From the NCBI GenBank assembly GCA_018262775.1, contig JADFDU010000007.1, forward strand, positions 1 through 64,000: a DNA stretch of 64,000 bases. The letters run 5' to 3'. The position numbers were made by a program, and so were the translations under genes. Positions 1 to 9,595 of the stretch are shown here, in pieces (within the stretch, counting starts at the first letter, position 1; each line of letters begins with the position of its first letter). The notes beneath the pieces are model-generated. The model searched no databases and was not told the DNA's origin. It saw only the letters and a list, made by a program, of their open reading frames with translations. This DNA is from Rhodocyclaceae bacterium (lineage in GTDB: Bacteria > Pseudomonadota > Gammaproteobacteria > Burkholderiales > Rhodocyclaceae).

Positions 1-165
1 GATTGGTCCGGCAATGCCGCCCGGCAACTCTGCCACGAACTTTACGTCCTTACGCAGAAAGGGGCCGAAAACCACCTGATGTCCGTGCTGGAAACTGCCA
101 CCGGTCGCCTGCCAGAGGCCGCTCCCTACTTTTACGAACGGTTTGGCGGGCTGGGAACAACGTGA
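1..165 (+). CDS. C-terminal fragment of an unidentified protein
   Basis: Frame 1 is open from the window edge to a TGA at 163-165 and gives about 54 residues ending in YFYERFGGLGTT. The start lies outside the window. I do not recognise the family. Codon use is ordinary for this genome. It is the only gene upstream of the tRNA and is followed by about 100 bases in which I see nothing. Confidence 0.45.
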   Translation, partial: DWSGNAARQLCHELYVLTQKGAENHLMSVLETATGRLPEAAPYFYERFGGLGTT

Positions 166-273
166 ATAATCCTGCTTATTTTGCGCCAGTCACGGCCAGT
201 CTCCGCGTACAGAACAATGGAAGCCAGCAAGCTTATTTCACATGCGCGACGATAAAAACGTACCAAATGAGAA

Positions 274-349
274 TGGTGCCGACAGCAAGAATCGAACTCG
301 CGACCTTCTGATTACAAATCAGCTGCTCTACCAACTGAGCTATGCCGGC
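274..349 (-). tRNA. tRNA-Thr (anticodon TGT)
   Basis: The minus strand folds into a complete 76-nt cloverleaf with encoded CCA. The acceptor stem pairs GCCGGCA with TGTCGGC, the T-arm contains GTTCGATTC, and the anticodon loop TTTGTAA carries TGT, reading ACA codons. The layout resembles E. coli tRNA-Thr(TGT). It stands alone, divergent from the kinase gene. No duplicated tRNA 3' end marking an integrated element was seen nearby. Confidence 0.93.
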
Positions 350-459
350 ACGGGTGAAATTATAGCTGACTGTTTAGGTTCTTCTCTTGTCCCGTATGCT
401 TGCGCTACAGGTGGTTTAGAGTAGACTTCAAGACGAAAAAACGTTCGTAACGCTACGCG

Positions 460-1977
460 ATGGCTCAATCGCAGCCAAATAAAAACGCTTCCCTGAAGCT
501 CCTGATCATTGAAGACGCAGAGGATGATGCTCTTCTGCTGATCAGTTGCTTCAAGCGCGCCGGCCATTCCCTCGAATTCGAGCGAGTCGACAACGCCCAC
601 ACCACGCGTCAGGCCCTGCTTGACGGACGCTGGGATGCCATTCTTTCCGATCACAGCATGCCCGGCTTCAACGCCCTGTCTGCACTGGAACTGATGCAGG
701 AACTGAATCTAGATTTGCCCTTCATCATCGTATCCGGCGTTATTGACGAAGAAACGGCCATAGCTGCCATGCGTGCGGGGGCGCACGACTATCTTTCCAA
801 AGACCATCTCGACCGCCTGGTTCCCGCCGTCGAAAGAGAAATTCGCGAGGCAAAAAACCGCGCAGAACGTCGTGCGGCATTGGCAGCCGTACAGGAGAAC
901 GAAGCACGCTTTCGCTCACTGGTCTCGAATATCCCGGGGATGGTGTTTCAGCTCCTGCAGACCCAGGATGGCAGGTTGCGCTTCCTGTATGTCAGCGAAG
1001 GTTCAGCAGCCCTGCTGGGGCTATCGCCCACTGAACTTACTGCATCGCCCCAACTGTTCTTTGATGCCATTCATGCCGAGGAGTGCGATTCCATCAACAT
1101 GGCACTCTCCCTTTCCGCAGCCAATCTAACGCAGGTCAACTGGGACGGCCGTATCCGCAGCGCGGAAGGCACAAAAAAATGGATTAATTTGCGATCCGCA
1201 CCGCGGTACCTCGCCAGCAGCGAGGTTCAGTGGGAAGGCATCGCCTCCAACATTACCCAAAGCAAGATGGCGGAAAAAGAATTGCGCGAATCCAGGGCTC
1301 AGTTGGCCGAATTATCTTCGCACCTAGAAGCGGCCAAGGAAGAGGAACGCGAGCGGATCGCACGGGATATTCATGATGAGCTCGGCGGCACCCTGGTAGC
1401 AATCAAGATTGAGGCTTCTCTGCTCTCGAGCAAGTTGCCCATGGATCCCTTGCAACTGCGCAAGCGGGTCCGAGGCATCGAAGGCCTGATCGACGAGGCC
1501 ATCAACACAGCCGGGCGCGTGGCGCGGGAATTGCGTCCCGGCATTCTCAAGGACTTTGGTTTGGCGGCTGCCATCGAATGCCAGGCTGAGGACTTCTCAC
1601 AACGCGTCGGGCTCAATTGCGACACGATGGGTATCACCCACGAGATCGATCCCGATGAAGATACATCGCTTGCCCTCTTCCGCGTCTTTCAGGAGGCCCT
1701 CACCAACGTCGCGAAGCACGCCCAGGCCATGCGGGTCAGCATCCAGCTCAGTATCGACGGGCGTGATCTGGTACTCGAAATTTCCGATAATGGCAGGGGC
1801 ATCTCTGCCGAGGATCTGAACAAGCCCAAATCGTTCGGACTGCGCGGCATCCAGGAGCGCATGCGGGGCTTGGGCGGCTCGCTTGAACTGGCCAGGAACT
1901 CGCCCCAAGGCACCCGTGTCATCTTGCGCGCGCCCTACAAACCCAGCGAGACCGCCCGGCAGGATTTCCCCCAATGA
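460..1977 (+). CDS. Sensor histidine kinase, REC-PAS-HisKA_3-HATPase
   Basis: A soluble 505-residue kinase with no transmembrane segment. An N-terminal receiver domain (about residues 12-130) has the acidic pair E18/D19 and phospho-acceptor Asp64 in ILSDHSMPG. A PAS/PAC region follows (about 145-270), then a NarL-type dimerisation box with the candidate autophosphorylated His305 in ARDIHDELGG, and an ATPase domain with EALTNVAKHA, DNGRGIS and FGLRGIQERM. It ends 16 bases before a NarL-type response regulator gene, its likely partner. The N-terminal receiver suggests it is itself a phosphorelay target. The signal sensed is unknown; the link to motility is only by position. Confidence 0.88.
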   Translation: MAQSQPNKNASLKLLIIEDAEDDALLLISCFKRAGHSLEFERVDNAHTTRQALLDGRWDAILSDHSMPGFNALSALELMQELNLDLPFIIVSGVIDEETAIAAMRAGAHDYLSKDHLDRLVPAVEREIREAKNRAERRAALAAVQENEARFRSLVSNIPGMVFQLLQTQDGRLRFLYVSEGSAALLGLSPTELTASPQLFFDAIHAEECDSINMALSLSAANLTQVNWDGRIRSAEGTKKWINLRSAPRYLASSEVQWEGIASNITQSKMAEKELRESRAQLAELSSHLEAAKEEERERIARDIHDELGGTLVAIKIEASLLSSKLPMDPLQLRKRVRGIEGLIDEAINTAGRVARELRPGILKDFGLAAAIECQAEDFSQRVGLNCDTMGITHEIDPDEDTSLALFRVFQEALTNVAKHAQAMRVSIQLSIDGRDLVLEISDNGRGISAEDLNKPKSFGLRGIQERMRGLGGSLELARNSPQGTRVILRAPYKPSETARQDFPQ

Positions 1978-1993
1978 ATTACAGTCGCTATTC

Positions 1994-2635
1994 ATGAAGA
2001 CACAGATACGCATCCTGATCGCCGACGACCACGCCATCGTCCGCCATGGCCTCCGCCAGATCCTCTCCGATTCCGAAGACTTGGTCGTCGCCGGCGAAGC
2101 CAATAACGGTTTGCAGGCATTGCAAATGGCTCGCCAGGGAGAATGGGATGTCATGCTTATGGATGTCTCGATGCCCGATAAGAACGGCATCGACACCCTG
2201 AAGCAACTCAAAAAGGAATTTCCCAAGCTGCCCGTACTGATGCTCAGCATGCATCCGGAGGAGCAATATGCCATCCGCGCGCTCAAGGCTGGCGCCTCGG
2301 GCTATCTCACCAAGCAAAGTGCCCCGGAACAACTGGTGACAGCCATACGCCAGGTGGCCTGCGGCAAGAAATACGTCAGTCCTTCTCTAGCGGAAGAACT
2401 GGCCAATGCCATTGCGGATGACAGCGAACGCCCGCCGCACGAAAAGCTCTCCGACAGGGAGTATCAGACCCTGGTCATGATCTCCTCGGGCAAGACACTC
2501 ACGCTGATTGCCGAGGAACTCAAGCTCAGCGTCAAGACCGTTAGCGTCTATCGCGCACGCCTCCTCGAGAAGATGAAGTTGAAGAACAACGCCGAACTGA
2601 CCCATTACGGTCTCAAGCACGGTCTGTCCGAATAA
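1994..2635 (+). CDS. NarL/FixJ-type response regulator
   Basis: The protein has 213 residues from the ATG at 1994; an upstream in-frame start would overlap the kinase and adds a non-homologous arginine/proline-rich stretch. The receiver domain has the acidic pair D11/D12, phospho-acceptor Asp57 in LMDVSMPD and a conserved lysine in YLTKQ. The C-terminal LuxR-type helix-turn-helix (about residues 145-205) includes LSDREYQTLVMI and KTVSVYRARLLEKM. It is very likely activated by the kinase immediately upstream and binds DNA; its target genes are not evident. Confidence 0.9.
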   Translation: MKTQIRILIADDHAIVRHGLRQILSDSEDLVVAGEANNGLQALQMARQGEWDVMLMDVSMPDKNGIDTLKQLKKEFPKLPVLMLSMHPEEQYAIRALKAGASGYLTKQSAPEQLVTAIRQVACGKKYVSPSLAEELANAIADDSERPPHEKLSDREYQTLVMISSGKTLTLIAEELKLSVKTVSVYRARLLEKMKLKNNAELTHYGLKHGLSE

Positions 2636-2654
2636 CGCCTTTCCGCAGGCGCCT

Positions 2655-2681
2655 TCAAGTCCGGCGGACTTCGGCCGTTAA
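2655..2681 (+). promoter_or_regulatory. Sigma-28-like promoter upstream of the diguanylate cyclase gene
   Basis: TCAAGTCC, an 11-bp spacer, then GCCGTTAA. The -10 is the same as at the flgK and receptor promoters of this window and the spacing is exact for FliA. The -10 ends 23 bp before the ATG at 2705. This would place the c-di-GMP synthase in the late flagellar regulon. Confidence 0.6.
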
Positions 2682-2704
2682 TTTACGGCGAAGGATATCC
2701 AATC

Positions 2705-4495
2705 ATGGCTGAAATAACCCAACCCTCGGAAATCGCGCGCGAAACCCTGCGCCGCCTGGCCTCAAAGCGCACCCCGCCGACGCCGGACAATTACCGCATC
2801 CTCTATCACGAGATCGCCGGCACTACGGAAAACGAAGCATTCCCCGGTCGCACACTGAAGACACTGAGCGGGCGCTTGCCCCGCTCCACGCCGGAGCAAG
2901 CGCGCTTCGTGCAGCAATTTGATACCGCCATCGCCGCCAAAGACTGGGCTGCACTGACAACTACCATGCTGGCCATGCTCAAGGCGTTCGAAGTCGAGCC
3001 GCTTGACTGGTCCGAATTGATCGGCGAACTGCTTGGCCAAATGGAGCGCCGCCATGCCGGCATCACGCCCGCCCAGAAACGCGAGGCCATCAACCACATT
3101 CTGGAATCCGCGGGAGCCGACCCAGCCAACCTCCACGGACGCATGCATTCACTTTTGCGTTCCTGGTCGAAGGCCAGCCCCGTAGCCGAAGCCCCTGCCC
3201 TGGCGGAAGGTGTGTCTCCGGGCGTTGATACGCATCCCACAGGGCGCGATGCAAGCGCTTCTCCCCAATATGCCGGCACGGCCGACCTGCAGCTGCCCAG
3301 CGAAGAATTGCGCGAGCTGATCGCACAATTGGTAGAAGGCTCGCTCAGCATGCTGTTGATCGACACGCCCGAGCTGGCCGATGAAGCCACGTCGCTGGCT
3401 GCCGGCTTAAGGCAGGCGCGCGACGCCGCAACGTTCAACCTGCTTGCCAGGCGCCTCAAGCAATTCAACTACCGCCTGAACTTCGTCGCCGAGGATCAGG
3501 CCGAACTCAAGGCGGCATTGCAGAAGCTGTTGCAGCTTGTCATCGAAAACATCAGCGAACTGGTGGAGGATGACAAGTGGGTGCAGGGTCAGATCGGCAT
3601 GGTACTCGACCTCTTCGGCCAGCCGCTGAACCTGCGCCGCCTCGACGACGTCGGCCAGCGGCTGAAGGAAGTCATCTACCGGCAGAGCACACTCAAGAAA
3701 AACCTCAACGAGGCCAAGGACAGGCTGAAGGTCATGCTCGCCGGTTTTGTCGATCACTTGGCCACATTCTCCGAATCGACCAGCGAATACCACGACAAAA
3801 TCGAGAGATGCGCCGGAAAGATCAGTGCTGCCAACGACCTGGCTGAGCTGAATGACGTCATAGAGGAAGTCGTACGCGAGACGCGCGTCATTCAACTCAA
3901 TGCACAACGATCGCGTGACGATCTGAAGGCCTTGAAGGCACGCGTCGACGAGGCCGAGCAGGAAGTCGCACGTCTGCAGAATGAACTCACGGAAGCCAGC
4001 GAAATGGTGCGCCACGACCAACTCACCGGTGCCCTCAATCGCAAGGGACTTGAGGAAGCCATGGATCGCGAATTGGCCCGTGCGCAGCGCCGTCAAACGC
4101 CAATCTGCCTGGCTTTACTGGACGTGGACAATTTCAAACGGCTCAACGATACCTATGGCCACCAAACCGGCGACGACGCCCTGGTGCACCTGGCGCGCGT
4201 CATCCGCGAGACCGTGCGGCCGAACGACACCCTGGCCCGCTATGGCGGGGAGGAATTCCTCATCATCCTGCCGGATACGTCGCTGGAAGATGCCGTCGCC
4301 GCGCTGACCCGCCTGCAGCGCGAACTGACCAAGCGCTTCTTCATGCACAAGAACGAAAAGCTTCTCATCACCTTCAGTGCCGGCGTGACCGCCTATCGCG
4401 AAGGCGAACTCCGCAACGACGCCTTCGCCCGTGCCGACGCCGCCATGTACCAGGCCAAGAAATCCGGCAAGAACAGGGTGGTGCGGGCCGACTGA
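2705..4495 (+). CDS. Diguanylate cyclase (GGDEF domain)
   Basis: The 596-residue protein has a long N-terminal region of unknown fold that opens with a short helical motif (SEIARETLRRLASK) and is largely helical, with a coiled coil at about residues 370-440. A C-terminal GGDEF domain carries the active-site signature GGEEF at 514-518, so it should make c-di-GMP from two GTP. RPND, five residues upstream, is a product-inhibition I-site. There is no membrane segment or EAL domain. A sigma-28-like promoter precedes it and a strong terminator follows, so it appears to be a single-gene unit. It may supply c-di-GMP to YcgR, encoded about 6 kb downstream. Confidence 0.92.
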   Translation: MAEITQPSEIARETLRRLASKRTPPTPDNYRILYHEIAGTTENEAFPGRTLKTLSGRLPRSTPEQARFVQQFDTAIAAKDWAALTTTMLAMLKAFEVEPLDWSELIGELLGQMERRHAGITPAQKREAINHILESAGADPANLHGRMHSLLRSWSKASPVAEAPALAEGVSPGVDTHPTGRDASASPQYAGTADLQLPSEELRELIAQLVEGSLSMLLIDTPELADEATSLAAGLRQARDAATFNLLARRLKQFNYRLNFVAEDQAELKAALQKLLQLVIENISELVEDDKWVQGQIGMVLDLFGQPLNLRRLDDVGQRLKEVIYRQSTLKKNLNEAKDRLKVMLAGFVDHLATFSESTSEYHDKIERCAGKISAANDLAELNDVIEEVVRETRVIQLNAQRSRDDLKALKARVDEAEQEVARLQNELTEASEMVRHDQLTGALNRKGLEEAMDRELARAQRRQTPICLALLDVDNFKRLNDTYGHQTGDDALVHLARVIRETVRPNDTLARYGGEEFLIILPDTSLEDAVAALTRLQRELTKRFFMHKNEKLLITFSAGVTAYREGELRNDAFARADAAMYQAKKSGKNRVVRAD

Positions 4496-4516
4496 GCCGA
4501 GACACCCCCAGAAAGG

Positions 4517-4546
4517 AAAATCGCCGGCGCAAGCCGGCGATTTTTT
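4517..4546 (+). terminator. Rho-independent terminator after the diguanylate cyclase gene
   Basis: A perfect GC-rich inverted repeat (TCGCCGGC, short loop, GCCGGCGA) is followed by six T residues. It ends the unit upstream of the flagellin promoter. The rest of the 4547-4810 gap holds the fliC promoter and leader; I see nothing else there. Confidence 0.9.
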
Positions 4547-4696
4547 GGGAGTCAGGGGAGTTGCAAACCCTGCACGCAAGAAGACGTGTACATGCCTTAT
4601 CGGCACGACCTGAGGGAACTTGAGGAATATTTTTGCATCGCTCAGAAAAACTGCTTTTTCCTCAAAGAAATAGGGCGGAGCCTTGCGACTCCACCC

Positions 4697-4723
4697 TAAA
4701 GTTTTCCCGGGGCAATCCGTTAG
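4697..4723 (+). promoter_or_regulatory. Sigma-28 promoter of fliC
   Basis: A perfect -35 TAAAGTTT, an 11-bp spacer and -10 TCCGTTAG. The leader to the fliC ATG at 4811 is about 80 nt and ends in an AAGGAG ribosome binding site. Flagellin genes are classical FliA targets. Confidence 0.88.
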
Positions 4724-4810
4724 TGCATTTGACGGCGACATCATCGCCTGCCGGATCGGGAGTCAGGGGGCGGCGCTGTCAAAACCCTCAAACATGCAAG
4801 GAGAAACATC

Positions 4811-6379
4811 ATGCCTCAGATTATCAATACCAACATCGCGTCGCTGAACTCGCAACGCAACCTGAACACGTCGCAAACCGCCCTCGCCACTTCCCTCCAG
4901 CGCCTCTCCTCCGGCCTGCGCATCAACAGCGCCAAGGACGACGCTGCCGGCCTCGGAATTTCCGAACGGATGACGACGCAGATTCGCGGCCTCAACCAGG
5001 CTGCCCGCAATTCCAGCGACGGCATTTCCCTGGCGCAAACCGGCGAGGGCGCGTTGGCCGAAATCGCCAACAACCTGCAGCGCGTTCGCGAACTGGCTGT
5101 GCAGGCAGCCAACGCCACCAACAGCGCCTCGGACCGGGCCGCTCTGGATCTCGAAGTGCAGCAGCGCCTGGCCGAGGTCGACCGCGTTGCGGCTCAAACC
5201 TCGTTCAACGGTCAGAAACTCCTCGACGGCAGTTTCGGGACGGCAACCTTCCAAGTTGGTGCCAACGTCGGTGAAACCATTTCGATCGGCCTTGCGACAA
5301 GCATGCGCAACACCGCAATCGGCAAGACCGCCGACTATGTGGACGGCTCAACGGCCTATAGCACAAGCCTGGCCCTTGGCCAACAAGGCACTGGCGTGAA
5401 TATTACAAACGCGCTGGCCTCGGGTGATCTTTCGATCACTGTCGGCTCGAACTCTGCCGTCGCCATCGGCGCGTCGGCCGACAATAGTTCGGGCGCGGGC
5501 AATGCGGGCCGGACGGCAAGCAGCGCCTACTCGAAGGTCAAGGCCATCAACGAGTCGAGCGTGCCCAATCTCACAGCTTCTGCTGACACCACAGCGGTAT
5601 TCGATTACACGACGCTGGCCAGTGGGGCGGCTGCGGACACCTACACTCTCAGCATCAACGGCACGAACATCTATAACGCGGCTTCGCAAGTCACCATCGC
5701 CGGCGCCGACATGGCCATCGCGATCAACGCGAACTCCGCCGCCACCGGCGTGACGGCCACGTTCAGCAGTGGCAAGCTGACCTTGAACGCGTCGGATGGC
5801 CGCAATATCGTCGTATCCCAGACGGCCACCGATGCCGATGCTAGCAGCACTCTGATTGGCACCGGTCTCACCACGACATCCGCCGGCCTGAACAACACCG
5901 CAAACGATGCGCTCACCGCCGCAACCACGGCCACCGGCGTGGCAGTATCCAACACGTATGGCGGCACGATCCGGCTGACCTCCACCGAATCCATCACTTT
6001 GTCCGGAAACAATGAAGCTTACATCGGCTATGCCGATGGCAGCTCGATGGCGCTCGGTGCCTCCGCGCTCAACTCGGTTTCCGTAACATCGGTCGCCAAC
6101 GCCAATGTCGCCATCACGCGCGCCGATGCTGCGCTGACCTCGATCACCAACCTGCGTTCGACCTTCGGCTCGATCCAGAACCGTTTCGAGTCCGTCATCT
6201 CCAGCCTGCAGGCCACGGCTGAGAACCTGACGGCGTCGCGCTCGCGGATCCAGGATGCCGATTTCGCGCAGGAAACAGCCAACCTCACCCGCGCCCAGAT
6301 CTTGCAGCAGGCCGGCGTGGCGATGCTGGCGCAGGCGAATGCCCTGCCGCAGCAGGTGCTGACGCTAATCCGCGGCTAA
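4811..6379 (+). CDS. fliC: Flagellin
   Basis: A 522-residue filament subunit exported by the flagellar type III apparatus. The N-terminal D0/D1 region ([37 protein letters not shown]) and the C-terminal region ([21 protein letters not shown], ending [11 protein letters not shown]) are the conserved flagellin coiled-coil ends. The middle, about residues 170-400, is the variable surface domain, rich in Ala, Thr, Ser and Asn with no cysteine. It is the first gene after a sigma-28 promoter and the only flagellin gene in the window. FlaG, FliD and the chaperone FliS follow. Confidence 0.97.
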   Translation: MPQIINTNIASLNSQRNLNTSQTALATSLQRLSSGLRINSAKDDAAGLGISERMTTQIRGLNQAARNSSDGISLAQTGEGALAEIANNLQRVRELAVQAANATNSASDRAALDLEVQQRLAEVDRVAAQTSFNGQKLLDGSFGTATFQVGANVGETISIGLATSMRNTAIGKTADYVDGSTAYSTSLALGQQGTGVNITNALASGDLSITVGSNSAVAIGASADNSSGAGNAGRTASSAYSKVKAINESSVPNLTASADTTAVFDYTTLASGAAADTYTLSINGTNIYNAASQVTIAGADMAIAINANSAATGVTATFSSGKLTLNASDGRNIVVSQTATDADASSTLIGTGLTTTSAGLNNTANDALTAATTATGVAVSNTYGGTIRLTSTESITLSGNNEAYIGYADGSSMALGASALNSVSVTSVANANVAITRADAALTSITNLRSTFGSIQNRFESVISSLQATAENLTASRSRIQDADFAQETANLTRAQILQQAGVAMLAQANALPQQVLTLIRG

Positions 6380-6400
6380 GAAGGTCGGCAGCATGACGAT

Positions 6401-6430
6401 ACGCGGGCCGGTCCACAAGGCCGCCCGCGT
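6401..6430 (+). other. Hairpin between fliC and flaG
   Basis: ACGCGGGC pairs with GCCCGCGT across a 14-nt loop. There is no T-run, so it is more likely an mRNA-stabilising or partially attenuating structure, plausible after a very highly expressed flagellin gene, than a full terminator. Confidence 0.35.
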
Positions 6431-6456
6431 CGTCGCAATGTTCAAGGAGCAGGAAC

Positions 6457-6786
6457 ATGGCGATACCCCAGATTAGCGGACCGGGCACTGTTGCCCAGTC
6501 CGCGCAAGCCAAACGCGCCGATCCACCGGCAAAGCCGGCATCGGAACCCGCCTCGCGCCCGGAGCGCGAGCAAGTACAAGAAGTTGCCCGACAGCTTCAG
6601 CGTATTGCCGAGCCGGTGGCACAGGATTTGCAATTCATGGTCGACGGAGAAACGGGCAAGACCGTGATCCGCGTAGTCGATGGCGCCACGAAGGAAGTGA
6701 TCCGGCAGATTCCCAACGAGGAGGTGCTGGCGATCGCCCGGGCGATGGATCGGCTGCAGGGCCTGCTGCTCAAGGGCAAGGCATAG
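6457..6786 (+). CDS. flaG: FlaG family protein
   Basis: 109 residues. The N-terminal half is charged and low in complexity; the C-terminal half holds the FlaG signature: AQDLQFMVDGETGKTVIRVVD, then EVIRQIPNEEVLAIARAMD. Proteins of this family sit between flagellin and cap genes and affect filament length. It is preceded by an AAGGAG box and fliD follows 30 bases later. Confidence 0.92.
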   Translation: MAIPQISGPGTVAQSAQAKRADPPAKPASEPASRPEREQVQEVARQLQRIAEPVAQDLQFMVDGETGKTVIRVVDGATKEVIRQIPNEEVLAIARAMDRLQGLLLKGKA

Positions 6787-6816
6787 CGAAATCAACGAGT
6801 AACAAACAGGAGCAAT

Positions 6817-8802
6817 ATGGCGCTCTCTTCACCGGGAATCGGCTCGGGCCTGGATGTGAATGGCCTAGTCAGCCAGCTTATGGCGCTGGAGCAGCGGCCC
6901 CTGTCGCTTCTCAATACCAAGGAAGTCAAGCTGCAGGCGCAGCTCTCCGCCTACGGCAGCCTGAAGGGCGCCCTCTCCTCTTTCCAGGGTGCCGTGGCGG
7001 CCCTTGCCACCCCGGCAAGATTTACCGCCGTCAAGGCAAGCGTTGCCGACGGCACCGTGCTGTCAGCCAGCGCGGCTCCCTCTGCCTCGGCGGGCACCTA
7101 TTCCATCCAGTTGCAGACGCTGGCTCAGATGCAGAAACTCAAATCCGTCACGTTCGACGCCACCAGCGACACGGTCGGTAGCGGCAGCCTGACCATCCAG
7201 TTCGGCACCTACAGCGGCGGCAGTTTCACGCTGAATCCGGAGAAATCCGCCAAGACCATCACCATCGGCAGCGCCAACTCGTCGCTGGCCGGCGTACGCG
7301 ACGCCATCAACGCCGCCGACGCCGGCGTGACAGCGAGCATCATCAACAACGGTAGCAGCTACCGCCTCGTCGTCGCCTCGAAGGAGGGCGGCGTCGCGAA
7401 TGCCTTGAAAATCTCCGTGGCGGACGACGACCTCGACAACACCGATGCCGCCGGGCTGTCGCAACTCGCCTACGACGCCTCGACGGGCGGCACGACGAAC
7501 CTCTCGCAGACCGTGGCCGCGCAGAATGCCACGGCGATCATCGACGGCATCAGCATCAGCAAGTCGACGAACACCTGGACCGACGCCATCGATGGCGTCA
7601 CCCTGACCCTGCTAAAGGAGAGTGAAACGACGACCTTGACGGTGGCCAAGGACACCGCCGGCACGAAAGCCGTCGTCGAGTCCTTCGTCAAGGCCTTCAA
7701 TGACCTGAACGCGACCCTGACCAACCTATCGAAGTACGACGCCGTCAACAAGCAGGCTTCGATCCTGACCGGTGACGCCACCGTGCGTTCCGTGCAAAGC
7801 CAGCTGCGCGGCCTGTTCAACACGGCGCTGTCCACCGCCGGCGGCGGCCTGACGTCTCTGGGGGACATCGGCGTGACCTTCCAGACGGACGGCACGCTTA
7901 AGCTGGACTCGAGCAAGCTGACGGCCGCGCTGAGCGACGGCACCAAGGACGTTGCCACGCTGTTCGCCGCCGTAGGCAAGCCGAGCGACAGCCTGGTTTC
8001 CTTCGTGTCGTCCACTACTGACACCAAGAACGGAAGCTACGCCATCAACGTCACGCAGCTCGCCACCCAGGGGAAATCCGTCGGCCAGGGCAATGCTGCG
8101 CTGACCATCAATGCCGACAGCAACGACACCCTGAGCCTGACGGTGGATGGGGTTTCGGTCAGCGTGACCCTGAATGCCGGCACTTACCTGACGACCGCGG
8201 CGCTGGCGGCGGAAATCCAGTCGAAGATCAACGGCGCGAGCGCGCTCACATCCGCCGGAAGCGGCGTGACCGTCACGGAGTCGGGTGGCAAACTCACCCT
8301 GACGTCCAACCGCTACGGCTCGGTTTCCACGGTCACCGTCACCGGGGGCAATGCGGCCGCCGACCTCTTCGGCGGCACGGCCGAGACGGCCGGCGTCGAT
8401 GTCGCCGGCAGCATCGGCGGCGTGGCCGCCACGGGCTCAGGCCAAGCACTGACCGGCGTCGGCGACGCCACTGGGCTGAAGATCAGCATCACCGGCGGTG
8501 CCACCGGCGACCGTGGCACCATCGGTTTCGCCCGCGGCTATGCCGATCTGCTGGACAAACTGGTCGGCCGCATGCTGGAAAACGACGGCCTGGTCGACGG
8601 CCGCATGGACGGCATCAATGCCTCGATCAAGGATCTCGGTTCACGGCGAGAGGTACTCACCAATCGGCTTGAACAGATCGAGAAACGCTACCGCGCGCAG
8701 TTTACGGCGCTTGATACGATGCTGGCCAGCATGACCCAGACCAGCAACTATCTGCAGCAACAGTTGGCAAATCTGCCCAAGGCAGGCGGCTCGAACGGAT
8801 AA
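6817..8802 (+). CDS. fliD: Flagellar filament cap protein FliD (HAP2)
   Basis: A 661-residue cap protein that folds flagellin at the filament tip. The N-terminal FliD domain has the typical opening SSPGIGSGLDVNGLVSQLMALE. The C-terminal domain contains DRGTIGFARGYADLLDKLVGRML and ends in a coiled coil, EQIEKRYRAQFTALDTMLASM. The size is larger than the enterobacterial protein (about 470 residues), with an enlarged central region that resembles flagellin-like Ala/Thr/Ser-rich domains. It lies between flaG and its export chaperone genes. Confidence 0.96.
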   Translation: MALSSPGIGSGLDVNGLVSQLMALEQRPLSLLNTKEVKLQAQLSAYGSLKGALSSFQGAVAALATPARFTAVKASVADGTVLSASAAPSASAGTYSIQLQTLAQMQKLKSVTFDATSDTVGSGSLTIQFGTYSGGSFTLNPEKSAKTITIGSANSSLAGVRDAINAADAGVTASIINNGSSYRLVVASKEGGVANALKISVADDDLDNTDAAGLSQLAYDASTGGTTNLSQTVAAQNATAIIDGISISKSTNTWTDAIDGVTLTLLKESETTTLTVAKDTAGTKAVVESFVKAFNDLNATLTNLSKYDAVNKQASILTGDATVRSVQSQLRGLFNTALSTAGGGLTSLGDIGVTFQTDGTLKLDSSKLTAALSDGTKDVATLFAAVGKPSDSLVSFVSSTTDTKNGSYAINVTQLATQGKSVGQGNAALTINADSNDTLSLTVDGVSVSVTLNAGTYLTTAALAAEIQSKINGASALTSAGSGVTVTESGGKLTLTSNRYGSVSTVTVTGGNAAADLFGGTAETAGVDVAGSIGGVAATGSGQALTGVGDATGLKISITGGATGDRGTIGFARGYADLLDKLVGRMLENDGLVDGRMDGINASIKDLGSRREVLTNRLEQIEKRYRAQFTALDTMLASMTQTSNYLQQQLANLPKAGGSNG

Positions 8803-8820
8803 CACGAGGAGACCCGGAAC

Positions 8821-9228
8821 ATGTTCGCGGTGATGCACAACCCAAAAGCAGCATACAGCAAGGCCGGAATCGAGACCGGCGTCGATACGGCCGATCCCCA
8901 CAAGCTGGTCCTCATGCTCTTCGAGGGTGCCATGCTGGCCGTGGCCTCGGCTTCGTTGCACATGCAAAGAAGGGAAGGCACCCAGGACATTGCCCGTAAG
9001 GGCGAGGCCATCTCCAAGGCCATCAACATCATCACCAATGGCCTCAAGGCCAGCCTCGACCAGGAAGCCGGCGGCGAACTGGCCGGCAAGCTCGGCGCAC
9101 TCTACGACTACATGTGCGCCCGCCTGCTGCATGCCAATCTGCACGACCAGCCGGCCGTGCTCGATGAAGTCAGCCACCTGCTGGCCGAACTGAAAGGCGC
9201 CTGGGAGCAGATCGGCAACAAACCATGA
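8821..9228 (+). CDS. fliS: Flagellin export chaperone FliS
   Basis: 135 residues, all helical. Family signatures include AYSKAGIETGVDTADPHKLVLMLFEGA, then a central helix AISKAINIITNGLKASLDQ and LYDYMCARLLHANL. FliS binds the C-terminus of flagellin in the cytoplasm and prevents premature polymerisation. The stop overlaps the next start as ATGA, which suggests translational coupling to the FliT-like gene. Confidence 0.95.
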   Translation: MFAVMHNPKAAYSKAGIETGVDTADPHKLVLMLFEGAMLAVASASLHMQRREGTQDIARKGEAISKAINIITNGLKASLDQEAGGELAGKLGALYDYMCARLLHANLHDQPAVLDEVSHLLAELKGAWEQIGNKP

Positions 9229-9551
9229 ATGCACTCGCCCTGTATGAATCGATGAGCAGTCTCTCCGCGCAGATGGCCAAGGCGGCGGCGGCCTGCGACT
9301 GGGACAGGCTGACCTTGCTCGAGAAGGAGTGCGCCGGCCTGGCGCGCACGCTCGAAGCCGGCGGCGAGCCGAAGCGGCTCACGGAGGCCGAGCGCACGCG
9401 CAAGGTGGCGCTGATCCGGCGTATCCTCGCCGACGACGCCGAAGTGCGCCGCCATACGGAACCGTGGATGGAGCAGGTGAAGCAGCTTCTCGGCGGTGGC
9501 GCACGCGAGCGCTCGGTGCGCCGCGCCTACGGCGCCTCGGCTACGCAGTAG
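9225..9551 (+). CDS. fliT: FliT-like flagellar chaperone
   Basis: 108 residues of predicted helix beginning MNALALYESMSSLSAQM and containing CDWDRLTLLEKECAGL, the pattern of FliT proteins, which bind FliD. The assignment rests mainly on length, helical pattern and position directly after fliS with an ATGA overlap; sequence identity within this family is low. Confidence 0.72.
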   Translation: MNALALYESMSSLSAQMAKAAAACDWDRLTLLEKECAGLARTLEAGGEPKRLTEAERTRKVALIRRILADDAEVRRHTEPWMEQVKQLLGGGARERSVRRAYGASATQ

Positions 9552-9595
9552 CCGTCCGTCTTGCGCCAGCCTGACGATGTCGGACAGAATGCACC

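Noticed and set aside
1-350. Integration site of a mobile element at the tRNA-Thr gene
   Set aside because: No integrase-like gene and no duplicated tRNA end were found in the window; the following region is ordinary chromosomal coding DNA.
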